Positions 1-13,981 are shown, counted from the first letter of the stretch. The stretch: 64,000 nucleotides of DNA from Thunnus maccoyii (GCF_910596095.1 NC_056554.1:4030001-4094000), one strand, 5' to 3'. Numbers and translations: made by a program. The notes: generated from the letters alone by a model not told the origin.

Positions 1-72
1 TTGCATTATCAATGTGTATGTTTAAAACTAGGTAAAGAGGAACAGATTTCCAGTGGCAAAAGCTTCTCTTAC

Positions 73-154
73 TTGAGAAGGGATGTGGTTGTAAAAAGAA
101 GGCAATCCATACAATGTTCAGGAGCACCACGATGATCTGGGCAGTCCACTGCAT
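73..154 (-). CDS. First coding exon (signal peptide) of a partial gene; paralogue of the 153-aa membrane protein gene
   Basis: Read on the minus strand, an ATG at 154-152 opens 27 codons starting MQWTAQIIVVLLNIVW, a short polar start followed by a hydrophobic core, as in a secretory signal peptide. The exon ends one base into a codon (phase 1) at a GTAAGA donor (72-67). The same exon, with the same length, phase and reading frame, occurs at 56439-56358 as exon 1 of a complete gene. A stretch of 5' flank, including TCTGTGTGGGATAC near 210-223, is also shared with 56500-56515. All later exons would lie left of base 1, so the product is not visible. Function unknown; the exon call rests on the paralogue comparison. 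Confidence 0.6.
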
Positions 155-3165
<3,011 letters not shown>

Positions 3166-3820
3166 GTGAGAGACACACAATCACAGAAACACAAAGTCAA
3201 AGAACTGCCATTTGTTTCTAATTGAGTCGTCACTTTTCTCCCCACTTTTTCCTGCTTTTCTTCAGTAATTCAGTATTTTCTAGCTTAGTTTTACTATTTT
3301 ATTTTACTTTATTTTACTACTACGTTTATTCATGAAGAAATCTTAGAACATTGTAACAAGAAAGACATAAAGTGATATGGTGCTGATGATAGCAATATAT
3401 TGTGAATGCAAATTTTATAAGTTCATAATTTCACTGGATATAAGTATGTAGATTTATACCTCTGTAGCTTCAGCTGTTTTTCAAAGAAAGAAAGAAAGAC
3501 AGAGAAAGGAAGTGTTTTTGCTTCCCATCATCTTTTTAAAAGAAAAATACTTCCAAATTTCAGATGTTGCCTTTATTTTAACTTTATCTCCTCCATGTAC
3601 AGTGTATTTTGTGGACTAATGTGTATATTTGAGGTGTTGTGCCTCAAGTCCAGAGCAGAGGCGTCACCCTGGGCCCCACCTGGCTCCTCCAACCTCCAGG
3701 TCAGAACACTGAGCTGTACTATGCTGTCTTTTACTGTCCTGGTGCTTCATTACTCCTATAGCAGTTTACTTGAAATTGCAAACACCTACCTACATGCCAC
3801 CATTAGCCGTCTAATTTTTT
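3166..3820. other. Intron-like region of the left afap1l1-like copy
   Basis: No exon is supported here. From about 3700 the sequence matches 60870-61000, the intron that follows the coiled-coil exon in the right-hand copy. The coiled-coil exon itself is absent. GC-richer sequence at 3640-3698 could be a decayed exon, but I cannot match it to the family. Confidence 0.4.
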
Positions 3821-3821
3821 A

Positions 3822-3852
<31 letters not shown>

Positions 3853-3860
3853 GTGTGTGG
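3821..3860. repeat. (GT)n microsatellite at a former splice acceptor
   Basis: About 40 bases of almost pure GT repeat, directly before the left penultimate afap1l1-like exon. The right-hand copy has the same tract ending in CAG (61004-61028); here the CAG acceptor has become TGG. Confidence 0.9.
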
Positions 3861-4164
3861 TCACTGGCTATGTGACAGACCCAGGAGTCTTCTCCCTCCT
3901 TCAGCTGTGACACCAGTCCTGCTCCCTGCTGGTCAACAGTGCCTCACTGCTCTGATGGCAGCAGGGCGGCCAGAAGGCCTCACCAGTCCAGGGACACAGG
4001 AAGACCAAGGTCAGAGCTCACAATGCAGACTGGGACTAAGGTGATGTATAATGGTTTGCAATATACAGGGACAGTTTTGGCAGTCCTGTTTCAACATGAG
4101 TCCCCTCATGCACAAAGTTCATAAAGACATTTTCCCACTTTGAGTGGAATTAACACATCGTCTT

Positions 4165-4262
4165 ATCACCCAACATCAGTGTTGGATCTCACTAATGCTC
4201 TTGTGGCTGAATGGGATCAAATCCCTGCAGCCAGGTTCCAACATCTTGTGGAAAGAAAAATT
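4165..4262 (+). mobile_element. Possible Tc1-like transposase C-terminal remnant
   Basis: Translation resembles the end of Tc1/mariner transposases (an LTNALVAEWDQIPAARFQHLVE-type segment, visible over about 30 codons). The same fragment sits in the same intron of the right-hand afap1l1-like copy (about 61317-61414), so it predates the duplication. No ends are visible. Confidence 0.4.
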
Positions 4263-5396
4263 GTTTTTTTTACAGCCTGGATTTTATTTTTGTAGCTCTG
4301 ACTCATGGTTCTGTCAGTTATGAAAACATCATACTCACCAAAATAATATGTACATTTTTACTATATTTTTTATGACCAGTGTAGTACCTGTAGTACTGGA
4401 AACTGTGTTAAGTCACAATAACTAGTATATGAATCAGCAAATAGGGAAAGAAGAACATCACACTTGTGGCAGCAAAGCCACGCCAAGCTGTGTGTCAGGG
4501 TGGAGAGAGGAGGAGAGGAGGAGCAGTGTGTCAAACACAACACACTAGAAGTGAAGCTATTCTATCTTTTTCACTTTTGGATAAAAATAAGTTTGTGTTT
4601 GTGGTTTGAACATTTAATCCACTACAAACTCCCCTTTAAATCATTGAAATCCTGCAGCACATGTTCATCAAGCCAAGTTTTATTTGACTTTTTTATTTAT
4701 TCTAACAGGTTTGAGGCTAGAGTAGGCAAGTGCCGAAAATGTTTGAAGAAATAATCTTATATATAAGATAATAATAATTTTCTGAAACTATTTTCTACTA
4801 TTATTTTCTGTGTTGTACAACATTATGTGCATATTTAATTGAATATTACATGTTTTTCTTCTACAGCGTTCATTTAAAATAACCACTGATCTGAATGCTT
4901 GTATTAATTCTGAAAAACTACTACTGGTGATAAAATTTCAGTGATAACAGTGATTGACGTCTGGTCATTCTCCTGGTTGCCATGACAATTGGTGAAACTA
5001 CTTTTAGCTTTTATGCTCCAAGCTGCTGGAACATCCCACCCAATCATGTTAAATGTGCTCCAACGCTGTCATCTTTTAAAACTAAACTGAAAACATTCCC
5101 TTTCAGTGGTCACTTAATTATTTTATTTTATTCCTACTTTCTTAATGGTATTAGTCTTGTTTATTTTAATTGTGTTTACTTATGCCTAATGTTTTATCTT
5201 GTACATTATTCATATAGTGTTTGTGGCTGCAGCTTTCCTGGTAGCTCAGCTCTGTGAAGCACATTGTGCTTCCTCCTGGAATGAAATGTACTCTACAAAT
5301 AAAGTTTTGTTTGCTTGCTTGATAATATCAAAGGCAAATCCATGTAAATGTGGAGCATGCAAACTAAGTGTGTGTCTCTGTTTGTTTGTTTTGCAG
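4263..5396. other. Last intron of the left afap1l1-like copy
   Basis: AT-rich, no gene. From about 4706 it becomes similar to 20736 and 34835 onward, marking the left limit of the tandem unit. The right-hand copy lacks most of this stretch (61490 continues directly to the last exon). Confidence 0.5.
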
Positions 5397-5423
5397 GAAT
5401 GGGAGCAGAAGAACAGCACATAA

Positions 5424-7277
5424 ACCTCTCAACTCCTCACATCAGTCTCATGTCATTTCCTTTTTCTTTTTCTTTTTCTTATTAAGAGATTGTGTTAATA
5501 TTTATTTTAACTGTTCATACAGTCTGAGAGCGTGTTGAGGACACAAGCATAGCATTCACATGAACCAGAACAAGTTGCCTGTTTTAGTAAACTGTAAGTA
5601 CCACAACATACAGAAATAGCAACCTTTTGAAACTTTTATACTATGGAGCATGTTTAGTGCATAAACTTTCTTCTTCAAGCAACCACCAGTCTCTTTGTTT
5701 CCTTTTCACTCAAAATCTGATTCAGTTTGGGTTCAAAAAGGTCAAAACCAAGTATTTATTTGTACATGTTTAAAGGAAATACTAGCTTCCCTTTGTTTAT
5801 TTATGTTGATATATTTAAAGTGTTTTTGTAGAATTTGTTTGGCTCCACACGATCATATTTTCTACATCATGACTGGTTGTCATTCATGTGTGTCAGCATC
5901 AGCAGACAAAGTGCATCTTTAAGGGTCACAGTAATCACACAGCAGCTGAACAACAATGCAGCTCCTCTCAAAGAGCTATTTATTTCAAGAAGCAGAATTA
6001 TTCTCAGCATCATCATGAATTCATATTTTATGTCTGTGATGTGGGAGGAATTTGAAGGTATATTGGTGGGTAATGGTGAATCCCCTGTTTTATTTCCTGT
6101 TTTCTTGCTGAATGAATACAATCCTGTATTTGTATTGTGGAGAACCTCCGGACACTGACCTCTGGTAGCTGTTTCAGGACAGCAGCTGACAGTTGGTAGG
6201 CCCCTTCATCCTGGTTTACTGTCCACTGGCTCTGAAACCAGAGCCCCTCATCTTCATCAGGGCCGTTTTTAGTTGTGTCCATTACCTGAACTGCCAGTTT
6301 TTAATATGGAAAACCATATTTTCTCACTTGTCTCTAGTGTTGTGTAGCCATGCAGATACTTTTGGTTGTATTTGTCCAGGTATTGAGATTTCTGCACCAA
6401 CACAATGAGACTGAATAAAATATTGTTTATGGCACTAACAGCATAATCAATAATTACAAATTCAAACGCAACGTGTCTTTCAAGAGACCTGTTTTCTTAA
6501 GTACTATTTTTGCAGTAGAAAGTTGTTCCAAACCAAAAGTACCTGCATGGCTACCACCTGCACCTGCTTACTGAGAAAAAATGAGCCTGATTCCAGGCTA
6601 GAGATGTGCTGCCCACATGTCTCATCAATGTCATATTTTTATATTTTTATGGTGCTTTTTTGATTTAGGCTTTATGCTCCACTGTAGTCAGCATGTTAGC
6701 ATGAAGACAAGGAGTAGAGGATTTATATCTGCAAGTATTTAGTTCATGTTGTTTCTCTGTCAGCTTGGCGTGGCTTATAACTGAGCAAGATGTCTGATGT
6801 CAGTAAATGTGAACCTGCTGTACATAGCTTGGCTTTGTAGGTGGGGGTGGGGGGTTGTGGGGGGAATACAGACTCATGCATCAGTGTTTGTTTTTGCACC
6901 TTATTCATTTTCTACTCTGTTTTATATCTCAGACAGTCTCCGCCTTGGTGACAGACATGCTTGTACATAAATGAATAAACCTGACAAACAGCTCACTGCT
7001 GACTGTGATGAAATGCAACATTTCTATTTTTCTGAGCGTTTTAAGGTCGTCTCCATGTTAAAGGATGTGGTTCGAGTTAAGAAAAAGCTCAAGTTGAGGT
7101 TGTACTTAAAGGGCTCGTAAAAAAGGAAGTTTGAACATTCACTTTTCCATGACAGCTGGGCAAACTCCATCTGCTGTACAGAGAACTACTCTCCTGAGAC
7201 TGAAAGTGTGATCACTGTTATTAGTTTTTGGAGCTGTTCCTCAACAAGCTGCCATAAACTCATCATGAGGAAGAAAC
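5424..7277. other. Unit region downstream of the afap1l1-like last exon, no supported gene
   Basis: Well conserved in units 2 and 3 (21061-22912, 35160-37026). An 84-codon minus ORF at 6028-6282 is open in all three units, but it has no recognised domain and the copies are too similar for this to be a coding signal. A G-rich run lies at 6840-6865. It may include 3' UTR of the ancestral afap1l1-like gene. Confidence 0.4.
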
Positions 7278-7598
7278 ATGTCACAGAGTGCAGCCGTGTG
7301 GCTCATTAACGTGTTTTTAATAGTTTTTGGACAGTGGAGGTCTACGGCACAGAGAAATAAGATATATCAGACTTTGGATACAAACACAATACTTGTAAGT
7401 AGGATGAGTTCATTGCTGTTCAAAGACATTACTGTTAGCGGCTGGGTCAGTAAAATCAGTCCTTGGGGAAACTTCCACTCCCAACATAAAGCTCTGCAAA
7501 TGAAGATCAACTGTAACAATGAGGAAATGAAACAGCATGTCCGACAACTCCTTCCGGCTCTGCAGGAGGGAGGAGACAGACAGAAACTCAGGGTTTGA
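7278..7598 (+). CDS. ORF of unknown function, 106 codons, conserved in units 1 and 3
   Basis: Starts MSQSAAVWLINVFLIVFG, a hydrophobic N-terminus that could act as a signal peptide, and ends in a polar helix-prone stretch (EEMKQHVRQLLPALQEGG). The unit 3 copy (37027-37347) is open over the same 106 codons; unit 2 has a 7-base deletion that breaks it. There is no recognised domain, no obvious promoter and no splice evidence. It may simply be a chance ORF in a recent duplication, and I give it low weight. Confidence 0.2.
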   Translation: MSQSAAVWLINVFLIVFGQWRSTAQRNKIYQTLDTNTILVSRMSSLLFKDITVSGWVSKISPWGNFHSQHKALQMKINCNNEEMKQHVRQLLPALQEGGDRQKLRV

Positions 7599-7990
7599 AG
7601 AAAAGCTGCCAGTGAGCAGGTTAGTTCACAGAGTGAGTTACCACAGTGACTGACCTTCAGTTAAAGTCATCTCACATGTTTTCACTAAACCCACGATCTG
7701 GAACAGACCCCAGGCTAAAGAGAAGTCCCCTTGCTGATGGGTGTAGTCAAAAGTATGCTCTGTTGCACCTGTAACCACACCCAACAGCAATGTCATGATG
7801 TACTTACCACAGCCCAAAGTACACTTCTCTACATCACAGCAGCAAGGTGAGAAGTTTAACCACTGAAGGTCAGTGAAAAGATTTTCAGCTGCTGTTAAAT
7901 TGCTAATTTAATAATGTAGGAGCTCACATGCAGCATATATATGCCCAATATGTATGAACATGCCACAACCTGAGGGACAGTGAATGACCT
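7599..7990. other. Intergenic sequence, nothing recognised
   Basis: Shared with units 2 and 3. No motif or ORF of note between the 106-codon ORF and the CA repeat. Confidence 0.4.
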
Positions 7991-7995
7991 ACACA

Positions 7996-8066
<71 letters not shown>
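7991..8066. repeat. (CA)n microsatellite
   Basis: About 76 bases of CA repeat. The same site is much shorter in unit 2 (about 23616-23638) and unit 3 (about 37740-37758), so it is variable between units. Confidence 0.95.
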
Positions 8067-8067
<1 letters not shown>

Positions 8068-8117
8068 TACATGCATAAGATATAGTGTTTATAATTAATA
8101 TATATCAATCTTATTGT

Positions 8118-8597
8118 TGGAGAAGTACCACTCCATTCTTCAGAGACATGCTGTACCCTCTGGTTTGCATCTTTGTGGAGAAGGATTCATACTGCAGCAG
8201 GATAATGACCCCAAACACACCTCAAAGCTTTGCAAGAACTACTTGAAGACCAAAGAAGACCAAGGAGTCCTGACTGTCATGGACTTTCCTCCACAGTCAC
8301 CTGACCTCAACCCCATTGAACATTCATGGGGCACTTGAAGACTGAGAGAGCCAAACTTTCTGTGACATCACAAGAAGCTCTTTGGAACATTGTCAAATCC
8401 TAACGAGGCTCATCAGGTTTTGAACAGACTTGTGGAGTCCATGCCAGCTGGGGTGCATGATGTCATTAAAGTAAAAGGAGGAAATACTAAGATATTCTGT
8501 AATTCATGTACCTTTTTCAAATCACTTGTAATGAAAGAAATAGTTTTACATTCAGAACAAATGCAAAATAGAAGTATCTTGACTAGAGGTCTCAGTA
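8118..8597 (+). mobile_element. Tc1-like transposon fragment, transposase C-terminus
   Basis: An ORF at 8114-8338 encodes the catalytic end of a Tc1/mariner transposase: QQDNDPKHTS (second Asp of the DDE triad) and FPPQSPDLNPIEH (third acidic residue). The DNA continues, out of frame, to about 8597, where a partial terminal repeat GGTCTCAG is seen. The N-terminal half and left end are missing. Homologous fragments lie at 23691-23858, 37812-38297 and 48205-49102. Confidence 0.85.
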
Positions 8598-9566
8598 TGC
8601 ATCTATTCCACCCTTTAGACCATAAAATGTACTTGTGTCTGTTATTGCCAGTGAGTAGTAGATAGCAAAAACATGAACCAGGTCATCATTTTACACAATA
8701 ATACATCACCATCATTCAGAATGTCTTAACATTTACATGTATGTATAAGTGAGAGGCTCAGAAGACTTCCTGCTGCCTGAAGGCAACAATATGTAGTAGA
8801 GTAGTGGTAGACAAATAGCAGCCATGAGCCAAATCTGGTTGAACTGTCTCCTATTAAACCTGTGAACTGATATTACTCAATTTATTTATATATGTATGTG
8901 TGTATTTTCATTTGATGTATATACACATTGGAATCGGTGGAATTTTAATTAGAGGTGTTAACCACATTTAAACATTTCAAACATCCAGCCCAGCCTCTCT
9001 GTGAACAGGTATCTTTGGAACTACTTTCTACTGAAGAAATAGTCCCAATGAAAACTGATCACAGTGAATTCTGTTTGGAGTAATGAAGACTCCATAGAGA
9101 GATGTTGCTGCTGAATTATCTGAATGACACTTTTTCAACACTGTGAGCACCAAAAAACAAAGAAACAGAAAATTCCATTCACCTCTACTGTATAGAAGAG
9201 AAATACAACTGAAACTCTGCACACTAGATACGACTGGAGGTAAGTGAGAAATAAAATATATATATTTTGTAGGTGAGATGAACTGATCCCTTCAAATCAT
9301 CACCTTTGCACACGACCAAAGTATGACTCTGAAAAAAACAGCCTCAAAAATGCTCTGTGGGAACATGAAAATGTGTTGGAGATAAACATTTAAATGTGTG
9401 TCATTACTTTTTGCATACAGAATGCAGCAGACCAGTGACTTTTGCCCCTAACAGAGAAGAGAAGCTGGTGTTGTATTTGACTAGATTTGCCTAAGAACAG
9501 CAAATACAGAGGTAGAGTTTCCTTTTAATAGTGAACATCGACACACAGAGACCTCAGAGCAGCATC
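8598..9566. other. Upstream region of lectin gene 1
   Basis: AT-rich. The last 130 bases before the ATG, including TTTCCTTTTAATAGTGAACA, are conserved in lectins 2 and 3 and partly in relic lectin 4, so they probably contain the promoter and 5' UTR. No clear TATA box can be placed. Confidence 0.4.
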
Positions 9567-12500
9567 ATGATGGAAAGGATCTTGCTGGGTGTCCTGTATC
9601 TCTCAGGTCAGTGAAATATTTAAAGATATAATATGTAACTTTTGCACATTATAATGTTTAATGTCTAACGTTTCACTCAATGTTTTATTGAGTTGTGTAA
9701 TTACATCATCCAAAATGTTTCTAATGTTCAAACCCAGAAATTCACACTTTTAATCAAGGTAAGGGTCCTTTTCATTTGGTCGGCAGTTGATAGCATCATA
9801 TGACCTTTGTGCATACATCAGTGTTGTGGTTGTCTGCCAAATGCTGTCATAAACTGACATGTATCCAGATTTAAGCCACATTTTTATTAAACATTTTTAT
9901 ATCTTGGTTGTTTTTAACTATATCTTTTAACCGGATGAAGGATTTTAGTCATCAGACGTCTGAATCTTAAGTTATCAGAGAAGCAAGCTGAGCAAATGTT
10001 AACAGCCTCTCTGAATGTCTCGTATCCAGAGGGGCTGAAACACTGATTATTAACATGAAACTGCTTTATTCAGTGTTTTACTGGTTTTAATCACTGTGTA
10101 GGATATTCCTCAGCAGAACACTGTCTACCTTAATAAGTGGCCAATGCCATCACTTTATTACTTTCCTTATTGTTTGAATGTGTACATTTGTGTCTATAAC
10201 TATGTTGGAAATTTTTAACTCAATTCTCCAAGTTGTATGTGTGTTAAAATCAGGTAATTAATATCTCAGTAACCACTAGAGATAAATATGTGCTGTTTGG
10301 TAGCATTGTAATCTCCTGAGCATAAGAACATTCGATTTTTAGTCATGGTAGTTGTTTGGTAACAAGGTACAGTTGTTTGAGAGATTGTTTTAAAAATAAG
10401 ACAAATTATCTGACCTCCAGTGGATGCCATGATTGGTCAGATGCTTCTCTGAAGTCCCTTATCTAACTGTACCTATAAAAGACCATCACTGGAATGCAAT
10501 AGTTGGATTCTCTTTGTTACTGGTACGAGGTCCCATTCTTTCTCTGAGAAACCAACTTCAGCTGACAAATCTTCATCTCCACTCCCCACGGTGGCAACAC
10601 CTTCTCATCTCTCCTGACGTCACCACACCACTCAGCAGCTACCAGCCCACAGACATGCAAGTAGCACACTCCTGCTCTGCTAACCGGGTGAATTCAAAAA
10701 GCTTCATCTGCTTAGAACTGAATTCTAAATTTGCCACCCCAGTTTACCAGCTGCTTCCAGTGACGGTCACTAGTCAACCCCTTTTCTGACAAACTCTGGT
10801 TCTGCATTCATTCATTCTTTCATTGTGGCGTCATTATTTGTTTAGTGAGTGTTGTTTTGTGTCATTGTTAGGTTAGTCTTTAGGTAATAAATGTTTTGCA
10901 TATAAGGTCATTGCCTTATACTTACTTTCAGTCACTTTATGTATCCGATTCCTTTCCTGAGTGCAAGTTAATTCCTTCCCAAAGCTGATTTATGTGTTAA
11001 AGATTCTCTTGACTAATCACCAAGAGAAACTATTTATTAGTCTTATTATGCTGATTCTGAGGTTATAAAGTAGTGTTATCCTCACAGGCTGGTCCATCTT
11101 CTCCACATGTCGTCTCCATCAGTACCACTTTGTTGCTGAACCCATGAATTGGACTGAAGCTCAGACGTACTGCAGAGAGACATACACAGACCTGGTCACC
11201 ATTGAAAACACTGAAGACATGAACCAACTCAACAACACAGTTTCATCTGCTGGTTACAACAGTCAGGTCTGGATTGGCCTGTACAGAGTCATTGATTGGA
11301 AGTGGTCAGATGGGTACAGAGGGAGTGGAGCTGAATATAGGGACTGGAGATCCAATCAACCAAGTTTAGACACTGATAAACGCTGTGTAGTTATCATAGA
11401 TACTTATAACTCATGGCATTCCATTGATTGCACACTTACACATTATTTCATCTGTTACAATGGTAAGTACCCAGCAAAGCATTATTTCCTCTCTAATAAT
11501 GATTATATTGTAGTTCAGGACTTCAACTCAAAGATTCATTTTTCCCCAATACTTTAACTGCAGGAACACAGCTGGATCCTCAATTTGTTTTTGTGAATCA
11601 AAGAATGAACTGGTCCAATGCTCAGAGGTACTGCAGGGAGAACTTCACAGACCTGACCACTGTGAGGAACGACGTTGAGAACCAGGAGGTCCTGAATTTG
11701 TTGCCAGGTCGAGCCTGGACATGGATCGGCCTGTACAGAGATCCTGACATTAACTGGTCTGATGGCAGTGCCTACTCGTTCAACAGTTGGAGTGCCTCAG
11801 TTTCAGGATCACTCATGAAAATGATGTGTGGTGTGCAGGAATCAGACCAATGGACATTCAAGTCCTGTGAAGAGAGATTTCCATTTGTCTGCTACAGTGT
11901 CCCTCCTGGTGAGTGGTTTACTGTCCTTCAGCTGCATAACTTAAGCATAAATCATGTTTGAATTGTTAGGACGGGCAGGAGTGCGTTTGGTTATTAGCAA
12001 TAATTCATAATTATCATAGATAATTATGAATTATGAAAGATATTGAAAAGATATTGAAAGATATTGTTAATGTTAATCAATAATTCAGGCACCAACTGTT
12101 GGATCTGTGAGGAGCACAGTTGATTATTAACAATAATTAACAATTATCAATAATAAATATAAATTAATTGATTAATAGAATTATTAATATGTATTATCAA
12201 ATACGGGGCACCACCTGGAAACCGGGACCAATAACCAAACAAGGTAGTCTCATAAAAGAGTTCATCTAGAATGTTAATATCTGAGAAATATCAACATTCA
12301 AGGGTGAACAAAGAAGGGTTGAATTCGAGCGGTGTCTGGGTTACACAATAGGGTTACACTCACCAAATTCTGTGTTACACACGTGTCTGATGGCGGATAA
12401 GGAAAGAGAGAGCAGTTCTGTATCTAATGTTATCTGACCATCAGATGTGTAAAAAGATGTCAGTGCGTGTATGTGTGTGTGTGTGTGTGTTAGTCGCAAG

Positions 12501-13786
12501 AGAAAGGGAAGAAGAAGGGAAAGCGATTGTGAGGGGAAGAGAAGCAGTTCCTTTGTCCACAGACAGCATGCGTACGGACAGCAGTCTGTGACGCACGTTG
12601 TCTGGTTTCTGCAACTTACTTCCTCCCTCACGGTGGCACAAACACAGCCGTTCTCGCGCTGTGGCGAATCTCTGGCGAGCTGGCTGGCGGAGAGAACAAC
12701 AGAGTCGACTCGGTGAAGAAGAGCGGGGCAGAGAAGTTCCACGTCTTCCTGAAGAAACTCTGTTTCTTCCTTCTCAAGGGGAATTTGATGACGGTGGTTG
12801 CAGCAGCGGTCTCTCTTGGATCCAGGAATGTGTTCGGGTGAACACGGGCGAAGTCTCGTCTTGTCCAGCGAGGGGAAAGACTTCGGTGAGGGGAAAGACA
12901 CGTGCGTGGGGTACCTACGTTAGTGAAGCTGACTCACAGGAGGACGGTGTTTCTCCTGGCTCAGTTCACAATGAAAGCGTGTGTTTCAGGGTGTGCTCAG
13001 TTTTTAAAGGGGCGGTGATGTCATGGCTATGTCATCAGGATGCTCCGCTGTGCAGGAGCGTCTCCATCAATGAGAGACTGTATGTTGACTGTTCCCTGCT
13101 GAGGTGTGAAAATCGCAAAGCATCCTTGGAAATGGAGTTTGCAATGGACTCTCATTGTCTGTAAGCAGCATTTTGTTCCTATTCCTTTGTCTCGGGGGAA
13201 ATAAAGGAAAAAGCACCTTGTGGTCAGGCTTCACAGGTTACATGTAGGCCTTCTCTGTGTGACCTTGTGCTTTGAGGCCTAACAGAATGTACTTGAAAAA
13301 ATGTAAATATCACAGAACTAATAGGACAGCAAATGAATGATTCATTTCTCCTCTCATTCTGTGTCTCAGTACCAGTAAAGAGGTGGGTAGTTAAGCTGAG
13401 GATGAAGGTGCAGGACTCCTCTGTGGATCTCAATGACCCTGCTGTGAAAGCAAACATCCTGAAAAAGGCAAGTCTCCAAAATCCAGACTGGGTTGGGGGC
13501 TGGGGGTGTCTCAAACAGGTCTAGAATACTTGTTTACATGCTTATTCTGCTTGATGTGTTTTGCCACTATGAAGTTTGATAATATCTAAAAACCAGTGGG
13601 GTTTTTTAGATACAACAACAACACAATAAGGGGGATGAATGTTTCCAAATGGCTTCCATTTGTGTTTCCCAGTTCCAGGACAGACTGAAGGAGCAAGGAG
13701 TGAGTGGAGTCACCCTGAAGTGGAGAGAACAGCCTGATGGGAAAGTCTTCCACAAGGAGGGAAAAGAAGAGAAGAAGAAAAAATGA
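9567..13786 (+). CDS. Secreted protein with two C-type lectin domains, lectin 1 (five exons, 323 aa)
   Basis: Exons 9567-9606, 11088-11462, 11564-11908, 13370-13467 and 13673-13786 join with consistent phases (1, 1, 1, 0). Residues 1-20 are a signal peptide (MMERILLGVLYLSGW). CTLD1 is about 21-138 and CTLD2 about 140-252; both carry WIGLYR, YCRE and FICY/FVCY motifs with the core cysteines. The tail (254-323) is the VDLNDPAVK / QPDGKVFHKE module of teleost macrophage-mannose-receptor-like lectins. It ends in lysines and has no transmembrane segment, so a soluble lectin is inferred. CTLD1 has QPS where calcium-dependent sugar binders have EPN or QPD and no WND, so classical sugar binding is doubtful. 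Intron 4 uses a GC donor. A solo LTR sits in intron 3. A substitution gives an earlier stop than in lectins 2 and 3. Confidence 0.85.
10240..10960 (+). other. Promoter- and LTR-like segment in lectin intron 1
   Basis: A TATA box (TATAAAA at 10474-10480) is followed about 410 bases later by a polyadenylation signal (AATAAA at 10886-10891), with a GC-richer stretch between them: the layout of an LTR. It is present in all three lectin genes (TATAAAA at 25177 and 40577), so it predates the array. I could not define terminal TG/CA or a target duplication, so it remains a suggestion. The 118-codon ORF at 10433-10789 has no recognised domain. Confidence 0.3.
11964..13284 (+). mobile_element. Solo LTR of an LTR retroelement (1321 bp) in intron 3 of lectin 1
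   Basis: Begins TGTTAGG and ends CCTAACA (perfect 7-base inverted ends, TG...CA), flanked by GAAT at 11960-11963 and 13285-13288. Lectins 2 and 3 show the empty site with a single GAAT, so the insertion is specific to unit 1 and the 4-bp target duplication is real. An AATAAA lies at about 13200. There is no internal coding region; the long ORFs inside it are non-coding shadows. A 4-bp duplication fits retrovirus-like elements, but the family cannot be assigned by eye. Confidence 0.85.
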
Positions 13787-13981
13787 AAGAAGACTGAGCT
13801 CTGAAATGAAAACCCAGCTTTACTTATCTGTAATCCATGTTGAATGTTGATCCTCTATCTGCTAACAATATACTATCATCAGCTTAACCGTAACCTTGAC
13901 TACATCCTGTATAGAAGAGTTTTATCCTTCCTCATCAATATTACTGTGTGAAGTGTTTCAATCAAAGTCACTTTTCTTCCA

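Larger units (their letters stand above)
3861..5423 (+). pseudogene. Degraded 3' end of afap1l1-like gene (penultimate and last exons, left copy)
   Basis: Sequence from 3861 to about 4013 aligns with the right-hand penultimate exon (61029-61157) and retains the SSP..SCDTS motif of AFAP1L1 C-termini. It has lost the CAG acceptor, carries an extra 29 bases that shift the frame, and lacks 6 bases near the end. A TGA follows ATG in the first few codons, as in the right-hand copy. The final exon at 5397-5423 is intact: a TTTTGCAG acceptor, then EWEQKNST and a stop, which corresponds to the C-terminal EWE.KNGT ending of AFAP1L1. The frame damage makes a functional C-terminus from this copy unlikely. 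Confidence 0.65.

Noticed and set aside
3595-4044. 149-codon ORF
   Set aside because: Crosses a GT microsatellite and frameshifted afap1l1-like remnants; the frame does not match the family's frame.
6028-6282. 84-codon minus ORF present in all three units (also 21659-21913, 35777-36031)
   Set aside because: Unit copies are too similar for conservation to mean anything; no domain, start context or splice support.
7060-7085. GGTTCGAGTTAAG, a possible tRNA T-loop
   Set aside because: No matching acceptor or anticodon stem around it in any of the three units; no tRNA fold.
7991-8066. Regular repeat that might suggest a CRISPR-like array
   Set aside because: Plain CA dinucleotide microsatellite; no spacers, and a vertebrate genome.
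12598-13164. 188-codon + ORF and overlapping 186-codon minus ORF
   Set aside because: Both lie inside the solo LTR, overlap on opposite strands and have no recognisable domain; they are chance ORFs in GC-richer LTR sequence.
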